Positions 43,071 through 53,118 of a DNA stretch of 64,000 nt are shown piece after piece; position 1 is the first letter of the stretch, and each line of letters opens with the position of its first letter. Both the position numbers and the translations under genes were made by a program. The stretch comes from Rhodoligotrophos appendicifer. Lineage in GTDB: Bacteria > Pseudomonadota > Alphaproteobacteria > Rhizobiales > Im1. The stretch is taken from positions 124,001-188,000 of the forward strand of contig NZ_VHKL01000010.1 in assembly GCF_007474605.1 (NCBI RefSeq), read 5' to 3'. The notes below the pieces were generated by a model. The model made no database searches. It saw nothing but the letters and a program-made list of their open reading frames with translations, and was not told the origin of the DNA.

Positions 43071-43601
43071 ATGACTGCCCGTGGGACGTTCATCGTTCTC
43101 TCTCTCGCCGCGCTTCTGATGATTCCTGCCGGCTCCCATGATGCCGAGGCACAGACACAAGCCGAGCCCAAACTGCTTGGAGATTTCAACGACTGGGCGG
43201 CTTACATGTATAATTCCGGAAAGGGCAAGGTTTGCTACATGGTGGCGAAGCCGTCTTCTTCGGAACCCAAGGCCGTAAAGCGCGACCCCATCTTTCTCCT
43301 CGTTACCCATCGGACTGCCGAGAAGGTCAAGAACGAGGTCAGCACCATCATCGGCTATCCCTTCAAGAAGGGCGAGCCGGCGGTCGTCACCATCGACAAC
43401 ACCAAATATGAGATGTTCACCAATGGTGACGGCGGATGGTTTGACTCCAGCACCAAGGATTCCCAGGTTCTCAACGCGATGAAGGCCGGGCAGCGCCTGA
43501 CCGTCGTCGGGCAATCCTGGCGTGGCACCGAGACGACCGACAATTACTCGCTTGCTGGTGTGACGGCTGCGTCAAAGGCCATCGACGACGCCTGCAAATA
43601 G
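43071..43601 (+). CDS. Invasion-associated locus B (IalB) family periplasmic protein
   Basis: A 176-residue protein with a signal peptide (about residues 1-27, FIVLSLAALLMIPAGSHDAEA) and an IalB-type domain (PF06776): DFNDWAAYMYNSGKGKVCYM near residue 40, FLLVTHRTAEKVKNEVSTIIGYPF and MKAGQRLTVVGQSWRGTETTDNYSL-type ending (visible as GQRLTVVGQSWRGTETTDNY). Two cysteines (about 53 and 175) may form a disulfide. IalB was named in Bartonella, but the family is widespread in non-pathogenic alphaproteobacteria and its general role is not known. ATG 43071 has AAAGGAG 10 nt upstream; TTG 43065 is also in frame. It is followed on the same strand by rlmN. Confidence 0.87.
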   Translation: MTARGTFIVLSLAALLMIPAGSHDAEAQTQAEPKLLGDFNDWAAYMYNSGKGKVCYMVAKPSSSEPKAVKRDPIFLLVTHRTAEKVKNEVSTIIGYPFKKGEPAVVTIDNTKYEMFTNGDGGWFDSSTKDSQVLNAMKAGQRLTVVGQSWRGTETTDNYSLAGVTAASKAIDDACK

Positions 43602-43700
43602 GCTTCATCGCCCCTAGTCCTTGACAATGAAGGGTTCCCGCGCGACCTGTTGCGGGAGCATGCGCGCCGATCCGGCATGAAGCGCGGCCAAAGATGCGCC

Positions 43701-44918
43701 ATGACCATGACACTCGACATCTCCTCGCGCCGCGAGCGCCCCCTCACCGCTTCACAGCCGGCGATCCCTCGCTCGCTGATCGGGCTTACTCGCGAGGAAC
43801 TGGCGGAAGTGCTGGTCGAGATCGGCATTCCCGAGCGGCAACGCAAGATGCGCGTCAGCCAGATCTTCCGCTGGCTCTATAATCGCGGCGTCACCTCATT
43901 CGTCGATATGACGGATGTCGGAAAGCCCCTGCGCGAGGAGCTCGAGAGACGGTTCACGCTCGATCGGCTGACCATCGTCGAGGAACAGATCTCATCGGAC
44001 GGGACGCGGAAGTGGCTGCTGCGACTGCCGCCTTCCGGTCCGCTCGGCCAACGGCACGAGGTGGAAGCGGTCTATATCCCGGAGGAGGATCGAGGCACGT
44101 TGTGCATCTCGAGCCAAGTCGGCTGTACGCTCAGTTGCACCTTCTGCCATACCGGCACCCAGACCCTCGTGCGGAACCTGAGCGCGGGCGAAATCATAGG
44201 GCAACTGCTGATCGCTCGCGACAGGCTCGGCGAGTGGCCCGACCAGCTCGCCAGCAATCCGAACCCTCCCCTCGGTGGCCGATACATCACCAACATCGTC
44301 CTGATGGGCATGGGCGAGCCGCTTTACAATTTCGACAACGTGAAAGCGGCGATGGAGATCGTTTCCGATAATGAGGGTCTGTCGCTGTCCCGCCGGCGCA
44401 TCACCTTGTCCACGGCCGGTGTCGTCCCGATGATCCCTCGGGCCGGAGAGGAAATCGGTGTGATGCTGGCAATTTCGCTGCATGGAACGACCGACGAGAT
44501 CCGCGACAAGCTCGTGCCCTTGAACAAGAAGTACCCCATCGCCGAGTTGATGGCGGCCTGCAGAACCTATCCCGGGCTTTCGAATGCGCGGCGCATCACG
44601 TTCGAGTATGTGATGCTCCGGGACATGAACGACAGCAATGCCGATGCGAAGCGGCTGGTGAAGCTGCTGGAGGGCATTCCAGCGAAGATCAACCTGATCC
44701 CCTTCAATCCTTGGCCGGGCAGCCCGTACGAATGTTCCGACTGGGAGCGTATCGAAGCTTTTGCGGAGATCGTGAACCGGGCCGGCTACGCCAGCCCGAT
44801 CCGTACCCCCAGGGGGAGGGACATCATGGCCGCCTGCGGGCAGCTGAAATCGGCATCCGAACGGATGCGGGCCAAGGACCGGCGTATCGCAGAAGACGCT
44901 GCAGCTCCAACGGCTTGA
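43701..44918 (+). CDS. rlmN: Dual-specificity 23S rRNA A2503 / tRNA A37 C2-methyltransferase
   Basis: About 405 residues from ATG 43701. This radical SAM enzyme methylates C2 of adenine 2503 in 23S rRNA and A37 in some tRNAs. The 4Fe-4S motif CTLSCTFC lies in [17 protein letters not shown]; the catalytic methylated Cys is in the C-terminal [14 protein letters not shown]. Other family blocks: [37 protein letters not shown] and [14 protein letters not shown]. The frame extends to 43650; ATG 43677 is an alternative start and neither has a clear ribosome-binding site. Cfr-type resistance methyltransferases are related, but the alphaproteobacterial RlmN N-terminus ([14 protein letters not shown]) argues for RlmN. 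Confidence 0.95.
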   Translation: MTMTLDISSRRERPLTASQPAIPRSLIGLTREELAEVLVEIGIPERQRKMRVSQIFRWLYNRGVTSFVDMTDVGKPLREELERRFTLDRLTIVEEQISSDGTRKWLLRLPPSGPLGQRHEVEAVYIPEEDRGTLCISSQVGCTLSCTFCHTGTQTLVRNLSAGEIIGQLLIARDRLGEWPDQLASNPNPPLGGRYITNIVLMGMGEPLYNFDNVKAAMEIVSDNEGLSLSRRRITLSTAGVVPMIPRAGEEIGVMLAISLHGTTDEIRDKLVPLNKKYPIAELMAACRTYPGLSNARRITFEYVMLRDMNDSNADAKRLVKLLEGIPAKINLIPFNPWPGSPYECSDWERIEAFAEIVNRAGYASPIRTPRGRDIMAACGQLKSASERMRAKDRRIAEDAAAPTA

Positions 44919-44951
44919 GAGCAGGGCGTCATCGTCCACGGGCCGGTCCTG

Positions 44952-45572
44952 TCAAGCGGTCCCAGAGTGCGCGAGTCCTCGCCCTTTTGCCCAAGCCAAT
45001 GCGCGCTCGAGGCGATCATGTCCCCAAAAGACCTCCCCATCGGGCAAGACGAAGGAGGGGGCACCAAACAGGCCGATGCGCTGTGCTTCTGCCGTTTCGT
45101 CCCTCAGCCTCTGCTTCACCGTTTCCGACTTCGCCTCCGACAACATCGACTGCGGCTCGAAACCAAGCTCAGCCAACAGCGTGGCCATGACCGATTCCTC
45201 GGAGATCCTGGCGCCTTCCCCGAACGCGGCGTCGTAGACGTGGCGCGTGAAGGCCGCACGCTGGGGCGAAACTCCGTCGGTCAGCGCGATCCTCGCGGCG
45301 AGCATACTGTTCTGAGGAAACGGATCCGGGGCCTGAAAGGGAAGACCGTGTTCGGAGCAGATGCGCTGCATGTCGCGCCACATATAGCGGCCCTTGACCT
45401 TGTTGATCACGAAAGGGGACGTCGTCAGTCCCTGATCACGAAAGATCACACCCAGCAAGAAGGGGCGCCATTGCACTGTGACGCCCGCCTCATCAGCCAT
45501 CGCCTCGATGCGCATGGCCGCAGGATAGGAATAGGTCGAGCCAAAGTCATACCAGAAATCGATCGAACGCAT
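44952..45572 (-). CDS. DsbA-family 2-hydroxychromene-2-carboxylate isomerase-like protein
   Basis: A 206-residue thioredoxin-fold protein (DSBA, PF01323) without the CxxC active site: the N-terminal strand reads IDFWYDFGSTYSYPA, with Ser in the position used by glutathione-dependent HCCA isomerases. It has the cis-Pro loop GLFGAPSFVLPDGEVFWGHD typical of the kappa-GST-like isomerases. It may isomerise an aromatic degradation intermediate or act as a general GSH-dependent enzyme. ATG 45572 has GAGGG 5 nt upstream; TTG 45584 is in frame. It is convergent with rlmN. Confidence 0.88.
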   Translation of the reverse strand: MRSIDFWYDFGSTYSYPAAMRIEAMADEAGVTVQWRPFLLGVIFRDQGLTTSPFVINKVKGRYMWRDMQRICSEHGLPFQAPDPFPQNSMLAARIALTDGVSPQRAAFTRHVYDAAFGEGARISEESVMATLLAELGFEPQSMLSEAKSETVKQRLRDETAEAQRIGLFGAPSFVLPDGEVFWGHDRLERALAWAKGRGLAHSGTA

Positions 45573-45670
45573 CCGAACCCTCAATCTCGATCGCCGCGCA
45601 TCTGTTGCTCAGCGCCATCCGCTTCACTATAAGCCCACAATAACCCATACCTCAGGACACGAGGACATTC

Positions 45671-46891
45671 ATGTCAGACGTCAAGAAGGTGGTGCTCGCC
45701 TATTCCGGCGGGCTCGACACCTCGATTATCCTCAAATGGCTGCAGACCCATTACAACTGCGAAGTCGTGCCGTTCACGGCCGATCTCGGGCAGGGCGAGG
45801 AGCTCGGCCCCGCTCGCAAAAAGGCAGAGATGATGGGCTGCAAGGAGATCTTCGTCGAGGATCTGCGAGAGGAGTTCGTCCGCGACTTCGTGTTCCCGAT
45901 GTTCCGCGCCAATGCCCTCTATGAGGGGGTTTACCTGCTGGGCACCTCGATCGCGCGACCATTGATCGCCAAGCGGCAGATCGAAATTGCGCGGCAGACC
46001 GGGGCCGATGCCGTTTGCCACGGCGCCACGGGCAAGGGGAACGACCAAGTTCGCTTCGAGCTGACCTATTATGCGCTGGAGCCGGGAATCCGGGTCATCG
46101 CTCCGTGGCGCGAGTGGGAGATGAAGAGCCGCACAGACCTCATCGACTTCGCGGAAAAACATCAGATCCCGGTGCCGAAAGACAAGCGAGGAGAAGCGCC
46201 GTTCTCCGTGGACGCCAATCTTCTGCATTCGTCGTCCGAGGGCAAAGTGCTCGAGGATCCTTGGCGGGAACCGCCGGAGTATGTGTTTCAGCGCACGCTC
46301 TCCCCGGAGGAAGCGCCGGACGTGCCGGTGTCCGTGGAAATTGGCTTCGAGCGCGGCGATGCCGTCTCCATCGACGGCAAGCGGCTGTCGCCTGCGGAAT
46401 TGCTGACCAAGCTCAACGAACTCGGCAAGGCCAATGGGATCGGCCGCCTGGACCTGGTGGAGAACCGCTTCGTAGGCATGAAGTCCCGGGGCATCTACGA
46501 GACGCCCGGCGGCACGATCCTGATGACCGCGCATCGCGCCATGGAGTCGATCACCCTGGACCGTGGCGCCGCTCATTTGAAAGACGATCTCATGCCGCGT
46601 TATGCGGAGCTCGTCTATTACGGCTTCTGGTTCTCGCCGGAGCGCGAGATGCTGCAGGCCGCCGTCGACAAGAGCCAGGAGCATGTCGAGGGCACGGTCC
46701 GTTTGAAGCTCTACAAGGGCAACGTCATCGTCACCGGGCGTCAGAGCGATGCGTCGCTCTATTCGGAGTCGCTGGTCACCTTCGAGGATGACGCGGGGGC
46801 TTACGACCAGAAGGATGCCCAAGGCTTCATCAAATTGAACGCCCTGCGACTGCGCACCCTGGCGGCCCGACGGAAGCGTCTCGGCCAGTAA
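45671..46891 (+). CDS. argG: Argininosuccinate synthase
   Basis: A 406-residue enzyme of arginine biosynthesis that joins citrulline and aspartate with ATP. The N-terminal P-loop [17 protein letters not shown] (about residue 8) and the [16 protein letters not shown] block that holds the citrulline and aspartate sites are intact; [19 protein letters not shown] and [20 protein letters not shown] are standard. The length is normal. ATG 45671 has ACGAGG upstream. No other arg genes are nearby, which is common in alphaproteobacteria. Confidence 0.98.
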   Translation: MSDVKKVVLAYSGGLDTSIILKWLQTHYNCEVVPFTADLGQGEELGPARKKAEMMGCKEIFVEDLREEFVRDFVFPMFRANALYEGVYLLGTSIARPLIAKRQIEIARQTGADAVCHGATGKGNDQVRFELTYYALEPGIRVIAPWREWEMKSRTDLIDFAEKHQIPVPKDKRGEAPFSVDANLLHSSSEGKVLEDPWREPPEYVFQRTLSPEEAPDVPVSVEIGFERGDAVSIDGKRLSPAELLTKLNELGKANGIGRLDLVENRFVGMKSRGIYETPGGTILMTAHRAMESITLDRGAAHLKDDLMPRYAELVYYGFWFSPEREMLQAAVDKSQEHVEGTVRLKLYKGNVIVTGRQSDASLYSESLVTFEDDAGAYDQKDAQGFIKLNALRLRTLAARRKRLGQ

Positions 46892-46918
46892 CAACACGGC
46901 GAACGAGGCCAGCCCTTC

Positions 46919-48151
46919 GTGACCAGCCTCGTCGTCGCCATCTTCTGCCTCGTCTATCTCGGGATGGCCGTGGGGCGCATTCCAGGCCTGCGGGTCGACC
47001 GCACCGGGATCGCCCTTCTCGGACTCGCGGTTCTCATCGTCGCCGGGGGGCTTTCCCTTCCGCAGGCCGCCTCTGCCATAGACTTGCCGACGATCATCCT
47101 GCTGTTTGCGTTGATGGTCCTTTCGGCCCAATTGCAGATGTCGGGATTCTACGCGCTGTGCGGGCGGGCGGTGACGAGGTCCGCAGACAATCCCGTGCTC
47201 CTCCTGGCCGCCGTCATCGGCGTGGCCGGAGGCCTGTCTGCCGTCTTGACCAACGATGTCGTGGTGTTCGCCCTGACCCCGCTCCTGTGCATGGGATTGA
47301 GGGCACGCGAAATGGACCCCCGGCCTTTCCTCATCGGGCTGGCTGGGGCCGCCAATGCAGGTTCGGCCGCGACACTCATCGGCAATCCCCAGAACATCTT
47401 GATCGGAGAGGTTGGCGATCTCGACTTCTGGTGGTTCGCGCTCTATTGCGCACCCCTCGCCCTGGTCAGCCTCGTCATCGTGCTGGTCGCGGTCCTGGTC
47501 ACCTGGCCCAGCGTCTTCTCGCGAAGCTCCACGCTGGCTCCTGAAGAGGTCGCCTCCGTTCCCGCCGATCGATGGGAGGTCGCGAAGGGGCTCGCGAGCC
47601 TGGCGCTCCTGGTCGGCCTGTTCGCCACCGACATGCCGCGCGAGGTGAGCGCCCTCGGCATTGCCGCGATCATCCTCCTGTCCCGGAAGCGGTCTTCCCG
47701 AGACGTCCTCGCAGCGGTGGACTGGCAATTGCTGCTGTTGTTCATCTGCCTCTTCGGCGTAACGGCAGCCTTTTCAAACACAGGTCTCGCAACGGGCTTG
47801 ATCGAAAAGATGGCAGAGTTAAATCTGTTGCCGGAACGGCTGTCCGTCATGGCGCCGATCAGCCTGGTCTTGTCGAACACCATCGGGAACGTGCCCGCGG
47901 TCGTCCTGATCACGACACTCATTCCAGATTTGGGAAGCGGCCCCCTCATTGCTCTTTCACTGCTCTCGACGCTCGCGGGGAACCTGCTTCTCACGGGATC
48001 CATCGCCAATATCATCGTCGCGGAGCGTGCCCGCTCACATGGCGTGACCCTGAGCTTCGCTGATTTCGCCCGTTCCGGGATCCTGATGACCGCCGTGAGC
48101 TTCGCCGCCGCCATCGGCTGGCTCCTGGCGATCGGGATCGTGGCGATGTGA
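46919..48151 (+). CDS. SLC13/ArsB-type anion permease
   Basis: A 410-residue integral membrane protein of the IT superfamily (CitMHS/ArsB/NhaD-like, PF03600) with about 11 TM helices. The two inverted repeats are visible: FALMVLSAQLQMSGFYALC with VLTNDVVVFALTPL and SAATLIGNPQNILIG in the first, and FGVTAAFSNTGLATGLIEKM with LVLSNTIGNVPAVVLI and AGNLLLTGSIANIIV in the second, each with the conserved Asn-Pro or Asn-containing re-entrant loop. The substrate (dicarboxylate, arsenite or another anion) is not predictable. The start is GTG 46919, with GAGG about 10 nt upstream. It lies 27 nt after argG and is possibly cotranscribed. Confidence 0.88.
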   Translation: MTSLVVAIFCLVYLGMAVGRIPGLRVDRTGIALLGLAVLIVAGGLSLPQAASAIDLPTIILLFALMVLSAQLQMSGFYALCGRAVTRSADNPVLLLAAVIGVAGGLSAVLTNDVVVFALTPLLCMGLRAREMDPRPFLIGLAGAANAGSAATLIGNPQNILIGEVGDLDFWWFALYCAPLALVSLVIVLVAVLVTWPSVFSRSSTLAPEEVASVPADRWEVAKGLASLALLVGLFATDMPREVSALGIAAIILLSRKRSSRDVLAAVDWQLLLLFICLFGVTAAFSNTGLATGLIEKMAELNLLPERLSVMAPISLVLSNTIGNVPAVVLITTLIPDLGSGPLIALSLLSTLAGNLLLTGSIANIIVAERARSHGVTLSFADFARSGILMTAVSFAAAIGWLLAIGIVAM

Positions 48152-49372
48152 CTATTCCGCGGCTGTGGCGACCGTCACCGGGCGTCGACTCCGGCCTGAG
48201 CCTCCAATGGTCAGGTAGATGGCAAGCGCTCCGAAGCCCATGATGGGCATGATGGTGGCCAATGCCTCGAGCGGATCATTGAACAGTGACGCAATGGCCG
48301 TTCCAGCGAAGCCTCCGCCGATCTGCAAGAAGCCCATCATCGCGGAGGCCGCACCGGCCATGGTCGGAAAGTGGGCAAGAGCATCGGTCGTCGTCGACGG
48401 CAACAGGAATGCGATGCCGAACGCCCAGATCCCGACAGGGATCATCACGGTCAGGAATGTCGGCTCCACCAGGCGGAGGACGATGGCCATGGCTATTGCT
48501 CCCAGCAAAACAAAGCCAAGACCGACCGGCACCATGGTTCGCGCTTCGCGGTGCTTCAGGATTTGGCCGGTCAAGCCCGCTCCCGTGAGGAAGGAGGCCG
48601 ACTGCATCAGCATGCCCAATCCGAACTCAATCTCGGTCAGGCCCACCTTGTCGACCAGCACGAAGGGCAGGATTCCCGCCAGAGTATACAAACCGCCCAA
48701 GGTCAATCCAACGATCAGGCTCGGGGCTAAGAAGCGCCTGTCGGATAGGAGCGTCAGATAATTGCGGAGTATGCGCAGCGGCCGCAAATGCGCCGGGTCG
48801 CGTTCTGCGAGGGTCTCGGGCAATCCAAATATCACCAGCAGGATCAGACCGATCCCGTAAATCAGCATCAAGACGAAGATCGAGTGCCAACCGAAAGCCA
48901 AGAGCATGACACCGCCGATGGTCGGCGACAGAGCAGGGCCAAGCGCCAACATCAGGCCGATCGTGTTCATGATCTTGGCCGAGGCCTGTCCTGTGAATTG
49001 GTCGCGAACAATGGCCCGGGACAGCGCAACCCCGGCGGCTGCGCCGATTCCCTGGAGAATCCGGCCCACAAGGAGCCAGGTCACGGAGGGTGCGACCACG
49101 CAAATCAAGCTGCCCAGCATGTAAAAAACGAAGAAGCCGAGAGCGGTCGGCCGGCGTCCCAGCGCGTCGGACATGGGGCCGCTGATCAGCTGGGCGAAGG
49201 CGAACCCAAAAAAGTAGGCGGTCAGGGTCAGCTTGATCGTGGCCGGATCGGTTGCGAAAAACTTCACCAGAGCAGGCATGGCCGGGGTGTAGAGCGCCAT
49301 GCTGACGGAGCCCATGGCGACCAGAACTGCACCGATCGTCGCAGTCCGCGTCGGCGACATCAGCTGCTTCAC
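48152..49372 (-). CDS. Bcr/CflA family MFS drug efflux transporter
   Basis: A 406-residue, 12-TM exporter. Family traits: a first helix ending MALYTPAMPALVKFFATDP, FGFAFAQLISGPMSDALGRRPTAL (MFS motif A), GRILQGIGAAAGVALSRAIVRD (motif C-like) and LGPALSPTIGGVML. Members export chloramphenicol, bicyclomycin, sulfonamides or metabolites. The start may be GTG 49372, which overlaps the MarR stop by 4 bases (GTGA), or ATG 49360. Translational coupling to the MarR gene makes regulation by that protein very likely. Confidence 0.93.
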   Translation of the reverse strand: MKQLMSPTRTATIGAVLVAMGSVSMALYTPAMPALVKFFATDPATIKLTLTAYFFGFAFAQLISGPMSDALGRRPTALGFFVFYMLGSLICVVAPSVTWLLVGRILQGIGAAAGVALSRAIVRDQFTGQASAKIMNTIGLMLALGPALSPTIGGVMLLAFGWHSIFVLMLIYGIGLILLVIFGLPETLAERDPAHLRPLRILRNYLTLLSDRRFLAPSLIVGLTLGGLYTLAGILPFVLVDKVGLTEIEFGLGMLMQSASFLTGAGLTGQILKHREARTMVPVGLGFVLLGAIAMAIVLRLVEPTFLTVMIPVGIWAFGIAFLLPSTTTDALAHFPTMAGAASAMMGFLQIGGGFAGTAIASLFNDPLEALATIMPIMGFGALAIYLTIGGSGRSRRPVTVATAAE

Positions 49373-49824
49373 GCGTCCGTCTCCGCCAGATTTTCAGCCA
49401 ACAGATTGGTCCGCATGATGTGAAGATCCAGACGAAGCCGTTCGACTTCATCGGGACTCATGCCCTGGGTCGCATGGTTACGGATCTCGGTAGCGATGTC
49501 GGAGACGAACTGCACTATGGGAGCTGCCTGGGCAGTCACCCGGACCAGTTTCGCCCGACGATCCGCAGGATCCGGAACTCTCTCCACAAGCCCACGGGCT
49601 TCGAGCTTATCCAGAAATCCAACCAGGGTCATGGGCTCGATGCCCATCAGGTCCGCGATCGCGCTCTGGTTGGACCCTTCGAACCTTGCAGCATAAGCAA
49701 GAGTCCGGGCTTCACCGGACGTCAAACCCAGCCCGGCCCTATCGAGAGTCTGCTCTATGCGGCGGCGAAGAAGCCTAGCCACCTCGAAGGTGAGGAAGCC
49801 CACGTTGTCTGTCGGAGATGCCAT
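49369..49824 (-). CDS. MarR family regulator of the adjacent MFS pump
   Basis: A 151-residue winged-helix repressor. The DNA-binding core runs from about 35 to 110: LTSGEARTLAYAARFEGSN, AIADLMGIEPMTLVGFLDKL (recognition helix), EARGLVERVPDPADRRAKLV (wing, family fingerprint DxRAK). ATG 49824 gives the usual length; the frame is open further upstream into the promoter region. An AT-rich dyad that overlaps a candidate -10 lies 18-40 bases upstream and is probably its own operator. It forms a two-gene operon with the Bcr/CflA pump. Confidence 0.93.
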   Translation of the reverse strand: MASPTDNVGFLTFEVARLLRRRIEQTLDRAGLGLTSGEARTLAYAARFEGSNQSAIADLMGIEPMTLVGFLDKLEARGLVERVPDPADRRAKLVRVTAQAAPIVQFVSDIATEIRNHATQGMSPDEVERLRLDLHIMRTNLLAENLAETDA

Positions 49825-49841
49825 AGACGAAAAAACTGACT

Positions 49842-49864
49842 TATAATAAGGATACCATACTATA
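49842..49864 (-). promoter_or_regulatory. AT-rich dyad overlapping the marR promoter
   Basis: On the minus strand TATAGTA, 9 bases, TATTATA form a 6-of-7 inverted repeat (49864-49842). TATAGT (49864-49859) is also a good -10 for the MarR gene, with TTGACG at 49889-49884 as -35 at a long 19-base spacing. The overlap fits autorepression by MarR. The remaining gap to typA (about 185 bases) shows no other clear element. Confidence 0.45.
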
Positions 49865-50048
49865 TGGGACGGCGCCTTGGAGACGTCAATCACCTTGAAT
49901 CCGGTCGTACAAACTGGATTAACGTGGTCCTTCTGGGACGAGCATGCCAGGTGCAGGTTGCGCTTTGACGCGCAGTGACTATATTGCGCCGCATCACAGT
50001 AGCCGCGGGCCGGGTCCGGTTTCCGCGGCATTTCGTTTAGGCAAAGCC

Positions 50049-51878
50049 ATGGATCTACGCAACATCGCCATCATCGCCCATGTCGATCATGGCAAGACGA
50101 CGCTGGTCGATCGCCTGCTCTCCCAATCGGGCGCCTTCCGCTCGAATCAAAGGGTTGCAGAGCGGGCCATGGATTCCAACGATCTCGAGCGAGAGCGCGG
50201 GATCACGATCCTCGCCAAGGTGACGTCGGTCCCATGGGGCGACATACGCATCAACATCGTCGATACGCCTGGCCACGCGGATTTCGGCGGAGAGGTCGAG
50301 CGGATCCTCAACATGGTCGATGGCGCCGTTCTCTTGGTGGATGCGTCGGAAGGTCCCATGCCGCAGACGAAGTTCGTCGTCGGCAAGGCCCTCAAGCTCG
50401 GCTTGAAGCCCATCGTGGTGATCAACAAGATCGATCGTCCGGACGAGCGGCACGTCGAAGTCCTGAACGAGATCTTCGATCTGTTCGTCGCGCTCGATGC
50501 CAATGAAGAGCAACTCGACTTCCCGGTGCTCTATGGTTCGTCCAAGCTCGGATGGATGGCCGAAGACCCCGCCGGACCGCAGACCGACATGGGACCTCTG
50601 TTCGACCTCGTGCTGAAGCACGTTCCCGCTCCGCATGTCGAAGACGGTCCGTTCCGACTGCTCTCGACAACCATCGAGGCGGACCCTTATCTCGGTCGGA
50701 TTCTGACCGGCCGGATTACCTCGGGGATCGTCAAGCCGAACATGGCGGTCAAGGCGTTGAGCCCCGACGGCCGCGTCATCGAGGATGCTCGGATCTCCAA
50801 GGTTCTGGCATTTCGCGGCCTTGAGCGGCTGCCGATCGAGCAGGCCGAAGCCGGAGACATCGTCGCCTTGGCCGGACTGAAGATTGCCACCGTTGCCGAT
50901 ACGATCGTCTCGCCGGAGGTCACTGCGCCGATCAACGCCCAACCGGTCGATCCCCCGACTTTGTCCATGGAATTTCGGATCAATGACGGACCGCTGGCCG
51001 GCCAGGAGGGGGACAAGGTTCAGAGCCGGGTCATCCGCGAGCGGCTGATGCGGGAGGCCGAGGGCAATGTGGCGCTGAAGGTCACACCGAGCTCCGAAGT
51101 CGACAGTTTCGACGTTGCCGGACGCGGTGAATTGCAACTCGCCATTCTGATCGAGACCATGCGGCGCGAAGGTTTCGAGGTGACCGTCGGACGTCCGCGG
51201 GTCGTCATGAAACGAGACGAGGCATCGGGCGAGTTGCTCGAGCCGGTCGAAGAAGTCACGATCGACGTCGACGAGGAATATTCCGGCACCGTCGTGCAGA
51301 AGCTCTCGGAGCGGCGCGCCGAGCTGACGGACATGCGGCCTTCCGGTGGAGGGCGGCAGCGCATGATCTTCCGAGCCCCGACGCGCGGGCTCATCGGGTA
51401 TCACGGCGAGCTTTTGTCGGATACGCGCGGCACGGGCATCATGAACCGCGTGTTTCACGCCTATATGCCTCATGCCGGAGAAATCCCGGCGCGGCGCACC
51501 GGCGTGCTTCTGTCCAATGGCGAGGGCGATGCGGTCGCCTTCGCGCTGTGGAATCTCGAAGATCGCGGGCCGATGTTCATTCATCCCGGCACGCGGGTCT
51601 ATGCGGGAATGATCGTCGGTGAGCACACCCGCGGGAATGATCTGGAAGTGAACGTCCTCAAGGGCAAAAAGCTCACCAATGTGAGAGCCTCGGGCAAGGA
51701 CGAGAACGTCAACCTTACTCCACCAATCAATCTGACCCTGGAAAAGGCGCTGGCCTTCATCGGCGACGATGAGCTCGTGGAAGTGACGCCGAAATCCATC
51801 CGACTGAGGAAGGCCATCCTCGACCCGCATGAGCGAAAACGGGCCGAGCGGAGCAAGGCTTCGGAGTTGACCGTCTAA
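50049..51878 (+). CDS. typA: Translational GTPase TypA/BipA
   Basis: A 609-residue ribosome-associated GTPase involved in stress adaptation and 50S subunit assembly. G motifs: [12 protein letters not shown] (G1, residue about 12), RERGITI (G2), [14 protein letters not shown] (G3) and [15 protein letters not shown] (G4). Then domain II, the EF-G-like domain ([19 protein letters not shown]) and the TypA-specific C-terminal domain ([38 protein letters not shown]). ATG 50049 is the correct start by family length; the frame is open upstream. Its last 4 bases overlap the convergent hypothetical gene. Confidence 0.97.
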   Translation: MDLRNIAIIAHVDHGKTTLVDRLLSQSGAFRSNQRVAERAMDSNDLERERGITILAKVTSVPWGDIRINIVDTPGHADFGGEVERILNMVDGAVLLVDASEGPMPQTKFVVGKALKLGLKPIVVINKIDRPDERHVEVLNEIFDLFVALDANEEQLDFPVLYGSSKLGWMAEDPAGPQTDMGPLFDLVLKHVPAPHVEDGPFRLLSTTIEADPYLGRILTGRITSGIVKPNMAVKALSPDGRVIEDARISKVLAFRGLERLPIEQAEAGDIVALAGLKIATVADTIVSPEVTAPINAQPVDPPTLSMEFRINDGPLAGQEGDKVQSRVIRERLMREAEGNVALKVTPSSEVDSFDVAGRGELQLAILIETMRREGFEVTVGRPRVVMKRDEASGELLEPVEEVTIDVDEEYSGTVVQKLSERRAELTDMRPSGGGRQRMIFRAPTRGLIGYHGELLSDTRGTGIMNRVFHAYMPHAGEIPARRTGVLLSNGEGDAVAFALWNLEDRGPMFIHPGTRVYAGMIVGEHTRGNDLEVNVLKGKKLTNVRASGKDENVNLTPPINLTLEKALAFIGDDELVEVTPKSIRLRKAILDPHERKRAERSKASELTV

Positions 51879-52471
51879 GGATCCGAGCAGGGAAAGCCGG
51901 CAGCCAACTGATCCGGACTTTTTCCCAGCTTGGTGATCATGACGGGATGATCGACGCTGCAGTCGAATCCCTCTGCCTGCCCGTCCGCGACAACACGGCT
52001 CAGTGCCTGCGCGGACGGCAGATCAGCGTCGATGTAGGCGACGTGGCAGACGTCCTTCGCACTGATCGACGTCACGACTAAAAAAGTGCCGTCGTCACCA
52101 TTTTCCCCTGTCGACCACCGCGTGATCGTGGCGAAGGGATCTCCACCCCTCAGACGCCACTCGATGTCTCCTTCGATCGTGTTGGGTGAGATGAAGGTTT
52201 CGCGACCTGCACAGCGATCCCTGGCGTCATCGCCGAAACTGATCAACATCCGCTGATCGGCCTGAGCCACCCAGACCTTGTGGTCCCCATAGCCCTCGCA
52301 CATCCACTCGGAGACCCCGATCTTGGGATCGTCCACCGTATGATCGCAACGATCGAGCGCGAAAGTCGTTATCTCGCTGGTGGGCGGGGCATCCTGGGCC
52401 GTCGCGCTGCTGCTCATCCCGACTGCCGCGAGTGCTGCCAGACAGATCACAGCGAAAGCTTTACGCACCAT
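51875..52471 (-). CDS. Periplasmic hypothetical protein with signal peptide and six cysteines
   Basis: A 198-residue protein with a signal peptide (about residues 1-26, [19 protein letters not shown]). The mature part has six cysteines (in [44 protein letters not shown] and FPCSDP), suggesting up to three disulfides in the periplasm. The FPCSDP ending and [20 protein letters not shown] look like a family of small secreted alphaproteobacterial proteins that I cannot name. It is divergent from ppa (92-base gap) and overlaps the end of typA by 4 bases. Confidence 0.85.
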   Translation of the reverse strand: MVRKAFAVICLAALAAVGMSSSATAQDAPPTSEITTFALDRCDHTVDDPKIGVSEWMCEGYGDHKVWVAQADQRMLISFGDDARDRCAGRETFISPNTIEGDIEWRLRGGDPFATITRWSTGENGDDGTFLVVTSISAKDVCHVAYIDADLPSAQALSRVVADGQAEGFDCSVDHPVMITKLGKSPDQLAAGFPCSDP

Positions 52472-52563
52472 TCCTTGTCCTTCGCGTCAGGTACTCTTGC
52501 AATAATTCTAAAGATCGGCTCTTGTGCGCCGCACAATCCACCCATCCCCAGCTCGGAAGATCC

Positions 52564-53118
52564 ATGCGTCTCGAAGAAATCTCGATCGGAATGAACCCTC
52601 CCAAGGAAGTCAATGTCGTGGTCGAGATCCCTCTCGGCGGCGAGCCCATCAAATATGAGATGGACAAAGCCTCAGGGGCGCTCTTCGTCGACAGGTTCCT
52701 TTATACCTCGATGCGCTATCCGGGCAATTACGGCTTCATCCCCCATACATTGTCCGAAGACGGAGATCCGGTGGACGTGCTCGTTGCCAATCGGCGCTCG
52801 ATCGTGCCGGGCGCTGTCATGGCCTGTCGTCCCGTCGGCGTGCTCCATATGCGCGACGAGGCCGGCGAGGACGAGAAGATCATCGCCGTTCCGGCGAATC
52901 GGCTCACGGCTATGTATGATAAGGTGCACAGCTATCAGGACCTGCCGGACATCCTGCTGAAGCAGATCGCTCACTTCTTCGAGCACTACAAAGATCTCGA
53001 AAGCACGAAATGGGTTGAGATCGTCGGGTGGGGCGATGCCAACGAAGCGGAGCGCCTCATCCTGCAGGGCATCGAAGCCGCCGAGCAAAAAGCGCGCGAC
53101 AGACTTCAAGAGGGCTGA
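52564..53118 (+). CDS. ppa: Inorganic pyrophosphatase (soluble, family I)
   Basis: A 184-residue enzyme that hydrolyses pyrophosphate from biosynthetic reactions. The signature [10 protein letters not shown] (metal-binding Asp triad) is at about residue 66, after [33 protein letters not shown] near the C-terminus completes the active site. ATG 52564 has GGAAGA upstream and gives the normal N-terminus [20 protein letters not shown]; the frame is open further. The 3' end overlaps the convergent gluQ gene by 13 bases. Confidence 0.97.
   Translation: MRLEEISIGMNPPKEVNVVVEIPLGGEPIKYEMDKASGALFVDRFLYTSMRYPGNYGFIPHTLSEDGDPVDVLVANRRSIVPGAVMACRPVGVLHMRDEAGEDEKIIAVPANRLTAMYDKVHSYQDLPDILLKQIAHFFEHYKDLESTKWVEIVGWGDANEAERLILQGIEAAEQKARDRLQEG

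Noticed and set aside
43701-44918. Cfr-type ribosomal resistance methyltransferase
   Set aside because: The N-terminal region and chromosomal housekeeping context fit RlmN.
45674-47728. 684-codon minus-strand open frame
   Set aside because: It lies opposite argG and the anion permease, both strongly supported; no domain-like sequence.
50055-51830. 591-codon minus-strand open frame
   Set aside because: It is antisense to typA; shadow of a highly biased gene.
52495-52515. Second Irr-like box (TTCTAAA half-site) upstream of ppa
   Set aside because: Only 11 of 14 positions match and the left half is poor; it is likely to be chance in AT-rich promoter DNA.
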